From positions 1 to 18,951 of the forward strand of contig CAYOCE010000025.1 in NCBI GenBank assembly GCA_964402405.1: 18,951 bases of DNA, in the 5' to 3' direction. Below are positions 6,646-14,229 of this stretch, one piece after another. Numbering within the stretch: position 1 is the first letter of the stretch; every line of letters starts with the position of its first letter. The position numbers and the translations under genes are program-made. The notes beneath the pieces were generated by a model, which was given only the letters and a program-made list of their open reading frames with translations, searched no databases and was not told the origin of the DNA. The stretch is from CAYOCE01 sp964402405. GTDB taxonomy: Bacteria; Pseudomonadota; Alphaproteobacteria; UBA7879.

Positions 6646-8907
6646 CTACCGCCTGCCCAGTAATACTTCCCGTTTGCCCACGTGATTGGCTTGCGAGATG
6701 ACGCCCTCGGCTTCCATCTGGTCGATGATTTTGGCGGCGCGGTTATACCCAATTTCCAGATGACGTTGGATAAAGCTGGTGGATGCCTTGCCTTCTCGCT
6801 GCACTAAATCCAGGGCACGGTTGTATAGATCATCGCCGCCCCCTCCACCAGAATCAGCACTAAAGTCCATTTCATCTGCATCTGCCGTCACGGCCTCGAT
6901 ATACTCAGGTTCTCCTTGATCCTTCAGGAATTTCACCACATGCTCAACCTCTTCATCCTTCACGAAAGGCCCATGGACACGGGTGATGCGGCCCCCTGGC
7001 ATCATATACAGCATGTCCCCCTGCCCCAGTAATTGCTCGGCCCCTTGCTCGCTAAGGATCGTGCGGCTATCGATTTTGGAGGTCACCTGGAAACTGATAC
7101 GGGTGGGAAAATTCGCCTTGATGGTACCCGTGATCACATCCACCGACGGACGTTGGGTTGCCATAATCAAGTGAATGCCCGCTGCTCGGGCCATCTGCGC
7201 CAAGCGTTGCACCGCACTTTCAATGTCTTTCCCTGCCACCAACATCAGATCTGCCATTTCGTCCACCACCACAATGATGTAGGGAAGTGGCGTCAGATCC
7301 AGTTCTTGCTCCTCATAAATGGGTTTGCCCGTTTCGGGATTAAATCCTGTTTGCACCCGGCGCATGATCTTTTCTTTGTTTTGCGCAGCTTCCCGAATGC
7401 GCGTATTATAGCCATCCACATTTCGAACACCTACCTTGGACATGGATTGATAGCGGTTTTCCATCTCCCGCACCACCCATTTCAATGCCATCACGGCTTT
7501 GCCAGGATCGGTGACAACAGGAGTTAGCAAATGGGGGATCCCATCATAGACCGAAAGCTCCAGCATTTTGGGGTCGATCATAATGAATCGGCAACGTTCA
7601 GGCGGCAGGGCGTAGAGGATCGATAAAATCATCGTGTTAATGGAAACCGATTTCCCTGACCCTGTCGTTCCCGCCACTAACAGGTGAGGCATGCGCGCAA
7701 GGTCTGCAATCACAGGCTCCCCGCCAATATCCTTGCCCAGGATCAATGGCAGATGGCTTGTGGTTTTCGAATAGGCTGGGCTTTCTAGCATTTCCCGAAT
7801 ATAAACTGTTTGACGCGTCGGGTTGGGAAGCTCGATACCAATGGCGTCATGGCCTGGAATCACCGCAATACGGGCAGAAAGCGCACTCATAGACCGGGCA
7901 ATATCATCCGCAAGCCCAATGACCCGGGATGATTTAGTCCCCGGCGCAGGCCTTAGATGATACAGGGTCACAACAGGCCCTGGGTGCATGGAGACAATGT
8001 CCCCCTTCACCCCAAAATCCTCTAGAATTGCAGCGAGGCGCTCGGCACTTGCGTTCAAATGTTCCTTGGATATTTTGACAGCGGCACTGGCATGCTTGGG
8101 AATTAAATCCACAGGGGGGAGTTTATATTGGCTGCTAATCTTTACACTGGGAGGAGCAGGTGATTCCTTTACTACCGCAACAGGCTCCGCCTTTTGCTTG
8201 ACAGGTTTTGCAATAAAAGGATTTTCTATAATTTCCTCTTCTTCTGGTGGGTACTTTTTCCTGAGGCGTTGACACGCCCATGCCCATAGATTTCTAAGGA
8301 AAAGAGCACTCTGGATCAGCGTTATACCTATATACTTCAATAATTTTTGCCAAAAAGAAAAGGGGATATGGGCAGCCCAATTCATCAGAAGCAAGCCCCA
8401 CACATAAAATAAAATGCCCCATATCCACGAGGGGATTGTGATGCCCACATAGGGCAACAAGGATTGGATCAAGTTTGAAAGCACAATGCCTGTAATGCCC
8501 CCAGCCGGAACCCCTAGCATGGAAAAGGGGGGAATAAAGGCAAGCCCTGCATCAAATAAAGTCAATCCAAAAAGGAAAATAGGGACCCGGACTTTTAAAT
8601 ATTTTGGGGCAGTCGCCATCAAAATTTTTGTTCCCCAGATGAAAAAAGGAATCGTTAGGAAAAATGCCCCATATCCAAACGTCTGCAATAATAAATCTGA
8701 TAGATAGGCTCCATAAGACCCTAGGACATTTTTGGGGGGCATGCTGGATACTGTACTGAAAGAGGAATCATAGGGCGCATAGCTAAGAAGGGCAATCACC
8801 ACCGTCCCTCCAAAAAGGGACAATACAGCGCCACTTCCGCGTTTTAACAATCGCTTAAATACATCCACGGTTTCTTGGGGAAGCAGATGATTCTTATTCT
8901 TGTACAT
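6646..8907 (-). CDS. ftsK: FtsK/SpoIIIE-family DNA translocase
   Basis: FtsK is a septum-localised DNA pump that coordinates chromosome dimer resolution and segregation with division. The 753 aa product has an N-terminal membrane domain with about four helices (roughly 25-45, 72-98, 108-150, 155-178). A short charged linker runs to about residue 260. The motor has Walker A GTTGSGKS at 413-420 and Walker B IIVVVDE at 544-550, plus MATQRPSVDVITG at 582-594. A C-terminal winged-helix gamma domain (about 693-753, YNRAAKIIDQMEAEGVIS) reads KOPS/FtsK-orienting sites in the family. The linker is shorter than in E. coli but normal for alphaproteobacteria. The ATG at 8907 has only a distant GAGGA. Confidence 0.95.
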   Translation of the reverse strand: MYKNKNHLLPQETVDVFKRLLKRGSGAVLSLFGGTVVIALLSYAPYDSSFSTVSSMPPKNVLGSYGAYLSDLLLQTFGYGAFFLTIPFFIWGTKILMATAPKYLKVRVPIFLFGLTLFDAGLAFIPPFSMLGVPAGGITGIVLSNLIQSLLPYVGITIPSWIWGILFYVWGLLLMNWAAHIPFSFWQKLLKYIGITLIQSALFLRNLWAWACQRLRKKYPPEEEEIIENPFIAKPVKQKAEPVAVVKESPAPPSVKISSQYKLPPVDLIPKHASAAVKISKEHLNASAERLAAILEDFGVKGDIVSMHPGPVVTLYHLRPAPGTKSSRVIGLADDIARSMSALSARIAVIPGHDAIGIELPNPTRQTVYIREMLESPAYSKTTSHLPLILGKDIGGEPVIADLARMPHLLVAGTTGSGKSVSINTMILSILYALPPERCRFIMIDPKMLELSVYDGIPHLLTPVVTDPGKAVMALKWVVREMENRYQSMSKVGVRNVDGYNTRIREAAQNKEKIMRRVQTGFNPETGKPIYEEQELDLTPLPYIIVVVDEMADLMLVAGKDIESAVQRLAQMARAAGIHLIMATQRPSVDVITGTIKANFPTRISFQVTSKIDSRTILSEQGAEQLLGQGDMLYMMPGGRITRVHGPFVKDEEVEHVVKFLKDQGEPEYIEAVTADADEMDFSADSGGGGGDDLYNRALDLVQREGKASTSFIQRHLEIGYNRAAKIIDQMEAEGVISQANHVGKREVLLGRR

Positions 8908-9067
8908 AATTCTCGTAGATCCTCATTCAATTTCGCCCCTAATGGTATACTTGTTATTCTAATAGAGGAAGCCCCAAAATTAAATAACCAAAACCTAGAC
9001 GCATAACCCCCCCAGAATATACCATCCCTCTGAGGAGGGGATGGTTCACGCGGGGTATAAAATAGGT

Positions 9068-9156
9068 GGGTGTAGCGTGTAGCGCCACATGGTATCATTT
9101 TTCCATAATCCTTTTATTTACAGGGCTTTCGAGGGTGTAGCGCGTAGCGCTACGCG
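9068..9156. repeat. GTAGCG-type palindromic repeat pair
   Basis: GGGTGTAGCGTGTAGCGC at 9068-9084 recurs as GGGTGTAGCGCGTAGCGC at 9133-9150, about 65 bp apart. The second copy runs into a perfect 16-bp palindrome, CGCGTAGCGCTACGCG (9141-9156). The sequence is much more GC-rich than its surroundings, suggesting a dispersed repeat family distinct from the CCCCGG REP units. Confidence 0.6.
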
Positions 9157-9192
9157 TCCCACTTGTGCTTCCAAAATCTAGATGTGCGAAAT

Positions 9193-9228
9193 TGGCCTTT
9201 AGGCCACCCCGATGAAAATCGGGGCCCA
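9193..9228. repeat. REP-like palindromic repeat (copy 2, single unit)
   Basis: TGGCCTTTAGGCCACCCCG, a four-base loop, then ATCGGGGCCCA. It combines a GGCCTTTAGGCC dyad and a CCCCGAT/ATCGGGG stem. It matches the forward unit of the copies at 6291-6325 and 14768-14805. Confidence 0.75.
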
Positions 9229-9800
9229 ATCCTTTAGGGTGTCTTTAGAAAATATCTTTTACATGTCGTGTCCTTCTAATGAGAGAGATCTATTCCTTAG
9301 TCTTCTTCTAGACCACTCCAGCTTTCGCCCATAGGCGTCAACTTAAAGAGAATGTGAAGCCAAATTCCATAGTTAGTATCGAGCTCTTTTCAACCTAAAC
9401 CCCTTTTAGAATAGAGAAATATGCCGACGACGAGGGGACCTTTTCATTTTACCACATATCGTAATATATCGTTCCTGATCTGTATGGCAGAAATCCCTCT
9501 CTTCGTCAAGAAATTAATTCAGCTTTATCAATAATATTTTTGTTGTTTTTGCATTTTATAACTTGACAGGGGTTTTGAAACCCTTTAAATATGGCATAAC
9601 GCATATATGCGATGTTGGGAGACACCCTTCGCCCCCCCTCTTTATTCTCCTACTTTAAAATCCTAAAGCTACAAAATTACAGAGTTTTTGCTTCAAAGCT
9701 TCTAATTTAGTTTCCCATTTTTTCCTTAAGTTGACACCTATAAGAAAAAGCCGAGGTCCATGGAACACTAACGCGGACAAGGCCTTGACTGTTATTCATT

Positions 9801-9832
9801 CTCTTGGACCCCGATTTACATCGGGGTGGTCC
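9801..9832. repeat. REP-like palindromic repeat (copy 3, single inverted unit)
   Basis: CTCTTGGACCCCGATTTAC then ATCGGGGTGGTCC forms a strong stem with a TTAC loop. It matches the inverted units at 6365-6395 and 14828-14860. It lies about 49 bp downstream of the cysS stop on the minus strand and could help end the cysS transcript, although no good T-run follows. Confidence 0.75.
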
Positions 9833-9880
9833 GAAAGGATGCGTAGGGTGAGCTCCCGCCGTAGCAGGAGATGACCTAAC

Positions 9881-11248
9881 TTACCCATATCGCCACGTGG
9901 TCCCTGCAGAACTATCTTCCAAGATAACTCCCTTATCCTTAAGGGTATCGCGGATATCATCGGCTGCTTTAAAATCTCTATTTTTTCTAGCCCCTTCACG
10001 ATCTGTTATCAGGGATTCGATGTCGGTGATGGAGATATCGGATTCTCCTCTGAATCCTTGAAACCATTCTTCGGGTTCTTTTTGTAATAATCCCAAAATT
10101 TCAGCACTCACCCGAAAATCAGCTTGCGCCTGGCGCTTTATCTTAAGATCCTGCGTTTGATGAATCTGGGAGACAAGCTCATAAAGACCCGCAATGGCCA
10201 GGGGTATATTTAAATCATCTTTCAAGGCTAATAAAATTTTAGGATACATAGTCCCTTTAATCTGGGGATCATACTCTCGTAACGCGCCATACAACCGATT
10301 CAGTGCTCTTTTAGCTTGATGTTCGATGGTAGTGGTCCAATCGAGAGGACTGCGATAATGGGTGGAAAGCAACGCAAAGCGAATGGCCTCCCCCGGCATA
10401 TCCTGTAGCTTTTCTCGCACGGTAAAAAAGTTACCCAGGGATTTGGACATCTTATCTCCACCAACCACCAAGTGACCATTATGGATCCAATAGCGCGCAA
10501 GGTTACATCCATGAACACCCTTGCTTTGGGCAATTTCATTTTCATGGTGTGGAAAAATTAAATCTGTCCCTCCCCCATGAATATCAAAAACTTCCCCTAA
10601 CTGAACCTTGGTCATCGCCGAGCATTCAATGTGCCATCCCGGCCGGCCATATCCCCAAGGACTGTTCCACCCCACAACGTCTGGTGAAGAGGGCTTCCAC
10701 AATACAAAATCTGCAGGATTCTTTTTGTAAGGGGCAACTTCGACCCGAGCGCCCGCGATCATGTCTTCTTGATTACGTCCCGAAAGCTCCCCATAGGTGG
10801 GATCTGAAGGGACGTGAAATAATACATGCCCCTCCGCTGCATAGGCGTGACCTTTTTCGATCAGCATCTGGATCATTTGAATCATTTCTCCAATATAGTC
10901 CGTCGCCTTGGGTTCAAAGTCCGGACGCAATGCATTCAAGGCCCCCATATCCTGATGATACATATCCGTCGTTCTGAGGGTTAGGGATTCAATGGTTTCC
11001 TGATTTTCCTTGGCGGCTTTGATAATTTTATCGTCCACGTCCGTGATATTACGCACGTAGGTCACCTTAGAATACATAGTCTGCAGCAACCGATACAACA
11101 CATCAAAAACCACCACGGGCCGCGCATTTCCAATGTGAGCAGTGTCATAAACCGTGGGTCCACACACATAAAATCGTATATTATTGGGGTCAATAGGAAT
11201 GAATTCTTCTTTAGTTCGGCTAAGAGTATTGTGGAGATATAGAGTCAT
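9881..11248 (-). CDS. cysS: Cysteinyl-tRNA synthetase
   Basis: This class I aminoacyl-tRNA synthetase charges tRNA-Cys in the cytoplasm. The 455 aa product shows the HIGH-type motif HIGN at 38-41, after YVCGPTVYD, and the KMSKS loop at 266-270. The zinc ligands expected for the family are present: C29, C209 (WHIECSAMT), H234 and E238 (HHENEIA). FDIHGGGTDLIFPHHENEIAQS is diagnostic of CysS. The ATG at 11248 has an AAGGA Shine-Dalgarno 6 nt upstream. It has its own near-consensus promoter just upstream, so it is probably transcribed independently of the tandem small genes. Confidence 0.97.
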   Translation of the reverse strand: MTLYLHNTLSRTKEEFIPIDPNNIRFYVCGPTVYDTAHIGNARPVVVFDVLYRLLQTMYSKVTYVRNITDVDDKIIKAAKENQETIESLTLRTTDMYHQDMGALNALRPDFEPKATDYIGEMIQMIQMLIEKGHAYAAEGHVLFHVPSDPTYGELSGRNQEDMIAGARVEVAPYKKNPADFVLWKPSSPDVVGWNSPWGYGRPGWHIECSAMTKVQLGEVFDIHGGGTDLIFPHHENEIAQSKGVHGCNLARYWIHNGHLVVGGDKMSKSLGNFFTVREKLQDMPGEAIRFALLSTHYRSPLDWTTTIEHQAKRALNRLYGALREYDPQIKGTMYPKILLALKDDLNIPLAIAGLYELVSQIHQTQDLKIKRQAQADFRVSAEILGLLQKEPEEWFQGFRGESDISITDIESLITDREGARKNRDFKAADDIRDTLKDKGVILEDSSAGTTWRYG

Positions 11249-11274
11249 AAGGTTTCCTTTATTTTTCAGTCTAG

Positions 11275-11304
11275 ACTATAAGATCCCCCAACCCTAAAAG
11301 TCAA
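11275..11304 (-). promoter_or_regulatory. Promoter of cysS
   Basis: On the minus strand, -35 TTGACT (11304-11299), an 18-bp spacer and -10 TATAGT (11280-11275) each match consensus in five of six positions. Transcription would start near 11268, giving a leader of about 20 nt that contains the AAGGA ribosome site. It sits between the second tandem small gene and cysS. Confidence 0.6.
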
Positions 11305-11338
11305 AATATTTTCAAGGCATACTCAGCCCAGAGTTGTA

Positions 11339-11578
11339 TTACCTACCACGTCTCCTTCTAGGTAATCTGCTTTCCTTTTCCAAAGCAGCACTTTTCTTCT
11401 CTAGTTCATAACTTTTTTTAAGTATACTTGACCATAGTTTGCGAAATTCCCTAGCTTCTGCATCATATCTAGCAGCATGCTCCTTCATATCTTCCCGTAT
11501 AGCATTTGTTGTATGGGTAAACACATGCCAAAAGCCCGCTATACTTCCAACAATTGCAATTGTTTGCATCCAATCCAT
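11339..11578 (-). CDS. Small membrane-anchored coiled-coil protein, tandem copy 2
   Basis: I do not recognise this family. The 79 aa product from the ATG at 11578 starts MDWMQTIAIVGSIAGFWHVF, a likely N-terminal membrane segment. THTTNAIREDMKEHAARYDAEAREFRKLW follows, then a charged helix (SYELEKKSAALEKE) and a very basic end (RLPRRRRGR). It is clearly paralogous to the adjacent upstream gene, with the same N-terminal pattern in protein and DNA. Three possible starts (GTG 11584, ATG 11581, ATG 11578) follow an AAAGAGG. The ATG at 11578 has the best spacing (5 nt) and matches the paralogue's N-terminus. The stop of the upstream copy overlaps this start region, implying coupling. Confidence 0.7.
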   Translation of the reverse strand: MDWMQTIAIVGSIAGFWHVFTHTTNAIREDMKEHAARYDAEAREFRKLWSSILKKSYELEKKSAALEKESRLPRRRRGR

Positions 11579-11580
11579 CA

Positions 11581-11868
11581 TCACCTCTTTCTAATTTTCT
11601 CTAACTCTAATTCATAAATTTTTTTCTGTATGTCTTTTTTTTCTTTTTCTAACGCATAGCTTTTCTTTTCTATCTCATTGCTTTTCTGAAGAAGTCTCGC
11701 CCAATGCTCCCGAGACTCTTTTAATTCCGCGTCATATTTGCTGTTGCGCTCCCGCATATCTTCGCGCATCACACCAATATCTTCGCGTATAGCATTCGTT
11801 GTGTGGGCAAATATATGCCATAGCCCCACTATACTTCCAACAATTGTAATAGTTTGCATCCAATCCAT
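11581..11868 (-). CDS. Small membrane-anchored coiled-coil protein, tandem copy 1
   Basis: This is a 95 aa product of unrecognised family. The start is the ATG at 11868, with AGGA 6 nt upstream; a TTG seven codons earlier is less likely. MDWMQTITIVGSIVGLWHIF is a probable short membrane segment. HTTNAIREDIGVMREDMRERNSKYDAEL follows, then a long charged coiled coil (KSNEIEKKSYALEKEKKDIQKK, ending ELEKIRKR). It is paralogous to the following gene, and the conserved 5' DNA points to a recent tandem duplication. The loss or gain of the VMREDMR heptad explains part of the length difference. Small proteins of this shape occur in accessory regions of many bacteria, but I cannot assign a role. Confidence 0.72.
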   Translation of the reverse strand: MDWMQTITIVGSIVGLWHIFAHTTNAIREDIGVMREDMRERNSKYDAELKESREHWARLLQKSNEIEKKSYALEKEKKDIQKKIYELELEKIRKR

Positions 11869-11896
11869 TTTTAATCCTATAAATTTCAATATACGA

Positions 11897-11924
11897 TCAT
11901 AGTATAAAAAATATGTTACTATGA
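11897..11924. promoter_or_regulatory. Dyad overlapping the -10 candidate of the tandem small genes
   Basis: TCATAGTA and TACTATGA form a perfect 8-bp inverted repeat with a 12-bp centre, ending 29 bp upstream of the first small gene's ATG. On the minus strand a TATACT hexamer (11906-11901) lies in the proximal arm and could be a -10 element. No good -35 is seen. This could be an operator or a chance A/T-rich dyad. Confidence 0.35.
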
Positions 11925-11987
11925 GGATATTTTATATACAAGGGGATTTTTTAGAAAAAAGAAAAAATATGCAGGTTAGTGAGTAGG

Positions 11988-13622
11988 TTATGCATCTCCA
12001 GCCAGAATATTCGGGAAGTTAGCGCGTTCGGCAAGGCGGATATAATCCTCGATATTGCCTTCGAACATCATGCTTTTGCCATCCTGGGTCATAGCAAAGA
12101 TATGGGTTGCGACCTCATTAATGAAGGACCTGTTATGACTGATGAATAAAACGGTGCCCTCATAATCTGCAAGGGCACCCGCTAGCACCTCGGAACTGGA
12201 CATATCAAGATGGTTCGTAGGCTCATCCAGCAGCAAAAAGTTTGCGCCCTGAGCAAGCAAGCAAGCCAACCCCACGCGGCTTTTTTCGCCACCCGATAAC
12301 ACGCGCACGGGTTTGAAGGCATCTTGATCCTTCATCATCATCTGCCCTAGTAAGGTCCTTGCCCGCTGTTGCGTTAGACCCTGCCCAAAGTTCATGACGT
12401 TTTCTAGGGCCGAGGCCTCCTGCACCAAATAGGCCAATTGATCCTGGGCATAGTATCCCGTGATCACATTGTGACCTAGCTCGCACTTGCCTGAGAGAAA
12501 AGGCACCAAGGACACAATGCTTTTTAGCAACGTTGATTTTCCAATGCCGTTGCTTCCAATGATCGCAATCTTTTGCCCCCGATGAATTTTTAGATTGAGA
12601 TTTTTAAAGAGAGGTTTGTCATATCCAATAGAGCAATTTTCCAGAGTCAACACATTATTTCCTGATTTCTGCGTCATCTTGATATCGATGCTAATTTCCG
12701 CAGGATCCTGATCCACTCCAATAGAATTCTCAACAACCCGCAGACGATCGAGCATCTTCATCTTGCTTTTTACCTGTTTAGCCTTGGAGGCCTTAGCCCC
12801 AAAACGCTCCACAAACTTTTCAATCTGGGCAGAGCGCTTTTGAAGAGTTTTTAGTTGCTGCTCACTCATGGCTTGATTGGCTTCATATTGCTCGAGGAAG
12901 CTATCAAAATTCCCTGTGTATGGTGTCAACGTTCCCTGGTTTAGGTGAAGGGTAATTTGGGATAACCGATTCAGCAAATCTTGATCATGGGATACGAATA
13001 ATAGAGTACCTTGGAAGCGTTTGAAATAGCCCTCTAGCCAAATGATACTGGGCAAATCCAAATGGTTTGTGGGCTCGTCCAAAATCAAAAAGTTAGGTTC
13101 TTTTAACAACAGTTTCGCAAGCTCCAAACGCATGCGCCATCCCCCAGATAGCGTCAATGGCCCCAGGTCAAATTGATTGGTTGTAAACCCTAGACCCACC
13201 AGAATCTTCTTGGCATTGGCTTCGAGAGCGTACCCTCCCCCACTGCTGAATTGGTGTTCCAGCTTTTCATAGTGGGCGTATTTTTCATCTGTGTAATCCT
13301 GCCCCATCTCGAGGAGGGCTTGATCCAGCTGTTCCTTGATTTTAGAAAGATCCCCCATCCCTGCCATGCATTCTTCAATAATAGTAGCAGCGGGATTAGA
13401 ATTTGGTTCCTGGGGTAAATACCCAATGCGACAGTCCTTTGGAATAATGATTTCGCCAGAATCCAGTTCCTCCAGCTTGCAAATAATATTTAAGAGTGTG
13501 GTTTTGCCAGCCCCATTGGCCCCCACCAGCGCCACGCGTTTATTATTGGGAAACAAATAGGAAACATCCTTTAAAATTTGTTTCCCTAAAAAGGCTTTAT
13601 ATAAATGTTGAAGTCTAAGCAT
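11988..13622 (-). CDS. ABC-F family ATP-binding protein
   Basis: ABC-F proteins have two ATPase domains and no membrane domain. They bind the ribosome E site and relieve stalls or confer drug resistance. The 544 aa product has Walker A GANGAGKT at 34-41, signature LSGGW at 158-162 and Walker B LILDEP near 179-184. The interdomain linker is at about 240-310 and includes the basic FGAKASKAKQVKSKMKML. The second domain has GSNGIGKS at 356-363, LSGGE at 442-446 and LLLDEP near 463-468. The linker resembles the YheS-like branch more than EttA, but I do not assign a subfamily firmly. ATG at 13622 has AGGA 7 nt upstream, and an extended -10 promoter precedes it. Confidence 0.93.
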   Translation of the reverse strand: MLRLQHLYKAFLGKQILKDVSYLFPNNKRVALVGANGAGKTTLLNIICKLEELDSGEIIIPKDCRIGYLPQEPNSNPAATIIEECMAGMGDLSKIKEQLDQALLEMGQDYTDEKYAHYEKLEHQFSSGGGYALEANAKKILVGLGFTTNQFDLGPLTLSGGWRMRLELAKLLLKEPNFLILDEPTNHLDLPSIIWLEGYFKRFQGTLLFVSHDQDLLNRLSQITLHLNQGTLTPYTGNFDSFLEQYEANQAMSEQQLKTLQKRSAQIEKFVERFGAKASKAKQVKSKMKMLDRLRVVENSIGVDQDPAEISIDIKMTQKSGNNVLTLENCSIGYDKPLFKNLNLKIHRGQKIAIIGSNGIGKSTLLKSIVSLVPFLSGKCELGHNVITGYYAQDQLAYLVQEASALENVMNFGQGLTQQRARTLLGQMMMKDQDAFKPVRVLSGGEKSRVGLACLLAQGANFLLLDEPTNHLDMSSSEVLAGALADYEGTVLFISHNRSFINEVATHIFAMTQDGKSMMFEGNIEDYIRLAERANFPNILAGDA

Positions 13623-13661
13623 TATTAATTCCTAAAAAAGACACCTTAACGTCAGTTTGGC

Positions 13662-13670
13662 ATTATAACA
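13662..13670 (-). promoter_or_regulatory. Extended -10 promoter of the ABC-F gene
   Basis: TGTTATAAT on the minus strand is a perfect TATAAT preceded by the extended -10 TGn. The -35 region (around 13685-13691) is poor, as is common for extended -10 promoters. Predicted start is near 13655, giving a leader of about 33 nt. Confidence 0.55.
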
Positions 13671-13758
13671 ACTGAAAACTATTTCTTTTGGTGAATAGTG
13701 CTATGGCCCAAAAAAGGTCGTCTCTTCTAAACCCAAAAAAAATATCTTTATGCCCTTG

Positions 13759-14084
13759 TATACTACCCCTGTTGATCAACCTCCTTCTGTCATTTTCTAG
13801 AGATGATGGTGGAGCACCTAAAGTATCCCTAGGGAGATTTTACTAAACTACCTACTACCAATAACGACAAACTCCCTAGGGATGTTTATAAAACCCAAGA
13901 GACTCACCCCCAACAGACTATTGAGGGTTGGGAAATCCCCTAAAAAGGAAGCCCCGTTTAATCTGAGAGGAAACTCTCTCCCCATAGGATGGGGGTGAAT
14001 CTTACGGGATTATAGATTTGTGATATTTGATGGCATTAATTTATCGGCAACTCTCGAAATACACTAGTACTTCGAGGGTTTTTT
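13759..14084 (+). ncRNA. Candidate structured non-coding RNA, unassigned
   Basis: No ORF is present, but the plus strand carries an ordered set of stems ending in an intrinsic terminator. A 12-bp perfect stem ATCCCTAGGGAG/CTCCCTAGGGAT (13825-13836/13872-13883) can extend to about 16 bp with G-U pairs and has a 35-nt loop. CCCAAC/GTTGGG (13909-13914/13927-13932) is next. A three-way junction is closed by CCCGT/ACGGG (13953-13957/14004-14008). It contains GAGAG-GAAA-CTCTC (13965-13978), a GNRA-loop hairpin, and CCCCAT-AGG-ATGGGG (13980-13994). A -10-like TATACT (13759-13764) could begin transcription near 13771, though no good -35 precedes it. I tested tmRNA, RNase P RNA, SRP RNA and 6S RNA by eye, and none fits. 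The 5' end is a guess. Confidence 0.45.
14051..14084 (+). terminator. Intrinsic terminator of the candidate RNA
   Basis: CTCTCGAA pairs with TTCGAGGG (one U-G), followed inward by an A/C mismatch and TAC/GTA around an ACTA loop. Six T residues follow directly at 14079-14084. The T-run lies only on the plus-strand side. No plus-strand protein gene lies upstream, so it must serve a non-coding transcript or a vanished gene. Confidence 0.75.
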
Positions 14085-14166
14085 CTCGTTCACTTTTTGA
14101 GAGCAACTGATATTCCTCTACCCTCAAAGAAAAAACCAACCCATATCATTCTATGTAAATAGGAAC

Positions 14167-14195
14167 TTTTTTAAGTAACAAAATTATGGTATGCT
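14167..14195 (+). promoter_or_regulatory. Possible promoter of the HIT-family gene
   Basis: A TATGCT hexamer (14190-14195) lies 17 bp downstream of a T-rich -35 position (14167-14172, poor match). Transcription would start near 14202, leaving a leader of about 28 nt. The same TATGCT hexamer occurs at the DUF4143 gene promoter. The -35 is weak, so support is limited. Confidence 0.3.
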
Positions 14196-14229
14196 TTTTA
14201 TATAAATAAAAAATATTTGGCGGGGCAAA

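Larger units (their letters stand above)
8908..9880. other. Long non-coding region between ftsK and cysS
   Basis: No supportable protein gene, tRNA or rRNA is visible in 973 bp. It contains a GC-rich hairpin at 9021-9045 (ACCATCCC...GGGATGGT), two GTAGCG palindrome elements (9068-9156) and two REP-like units (9193-9228, 9801-9832). There is also a TTGACA at 9563-9568 followed by a 12-bp palindrome CGCATATATGCG at 9600-9611. The remainder is A/T-rich and featureless, and may be decayed sequence. Confidence 0.6.

Noticed and set aside
7033..7527. 164-codon plus-strand ORF
   Set aside because: It lies wholly antisense to the conserved ftsK motor domain and shows histidine-rich, shadow-frame composition.
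8844..9098. 84-codon minus-strand ORF upstream of ftsK
   Set aside because: It overlaps the ftsK start in another frame, runs through a repeat hairpin, and its peptide has no domain-like pattern.
10549..10977. 142-codon plus-strand ORF
   Set aside because: Antisense to the conserved cysS catalytic region; no ribosome site or family pattern.
13900..14010. tmRNA-like resemblance (GGGGGTGAATC...ACGGGATT on plus; GTGCTCCACCA on minus)
   Set aside because: Short matches to tmRNA ends occur, but the acceptor strands do not pair, no T-loop is visible and no tag-peptide frame ending in ALAA-type residues is found on either strand.
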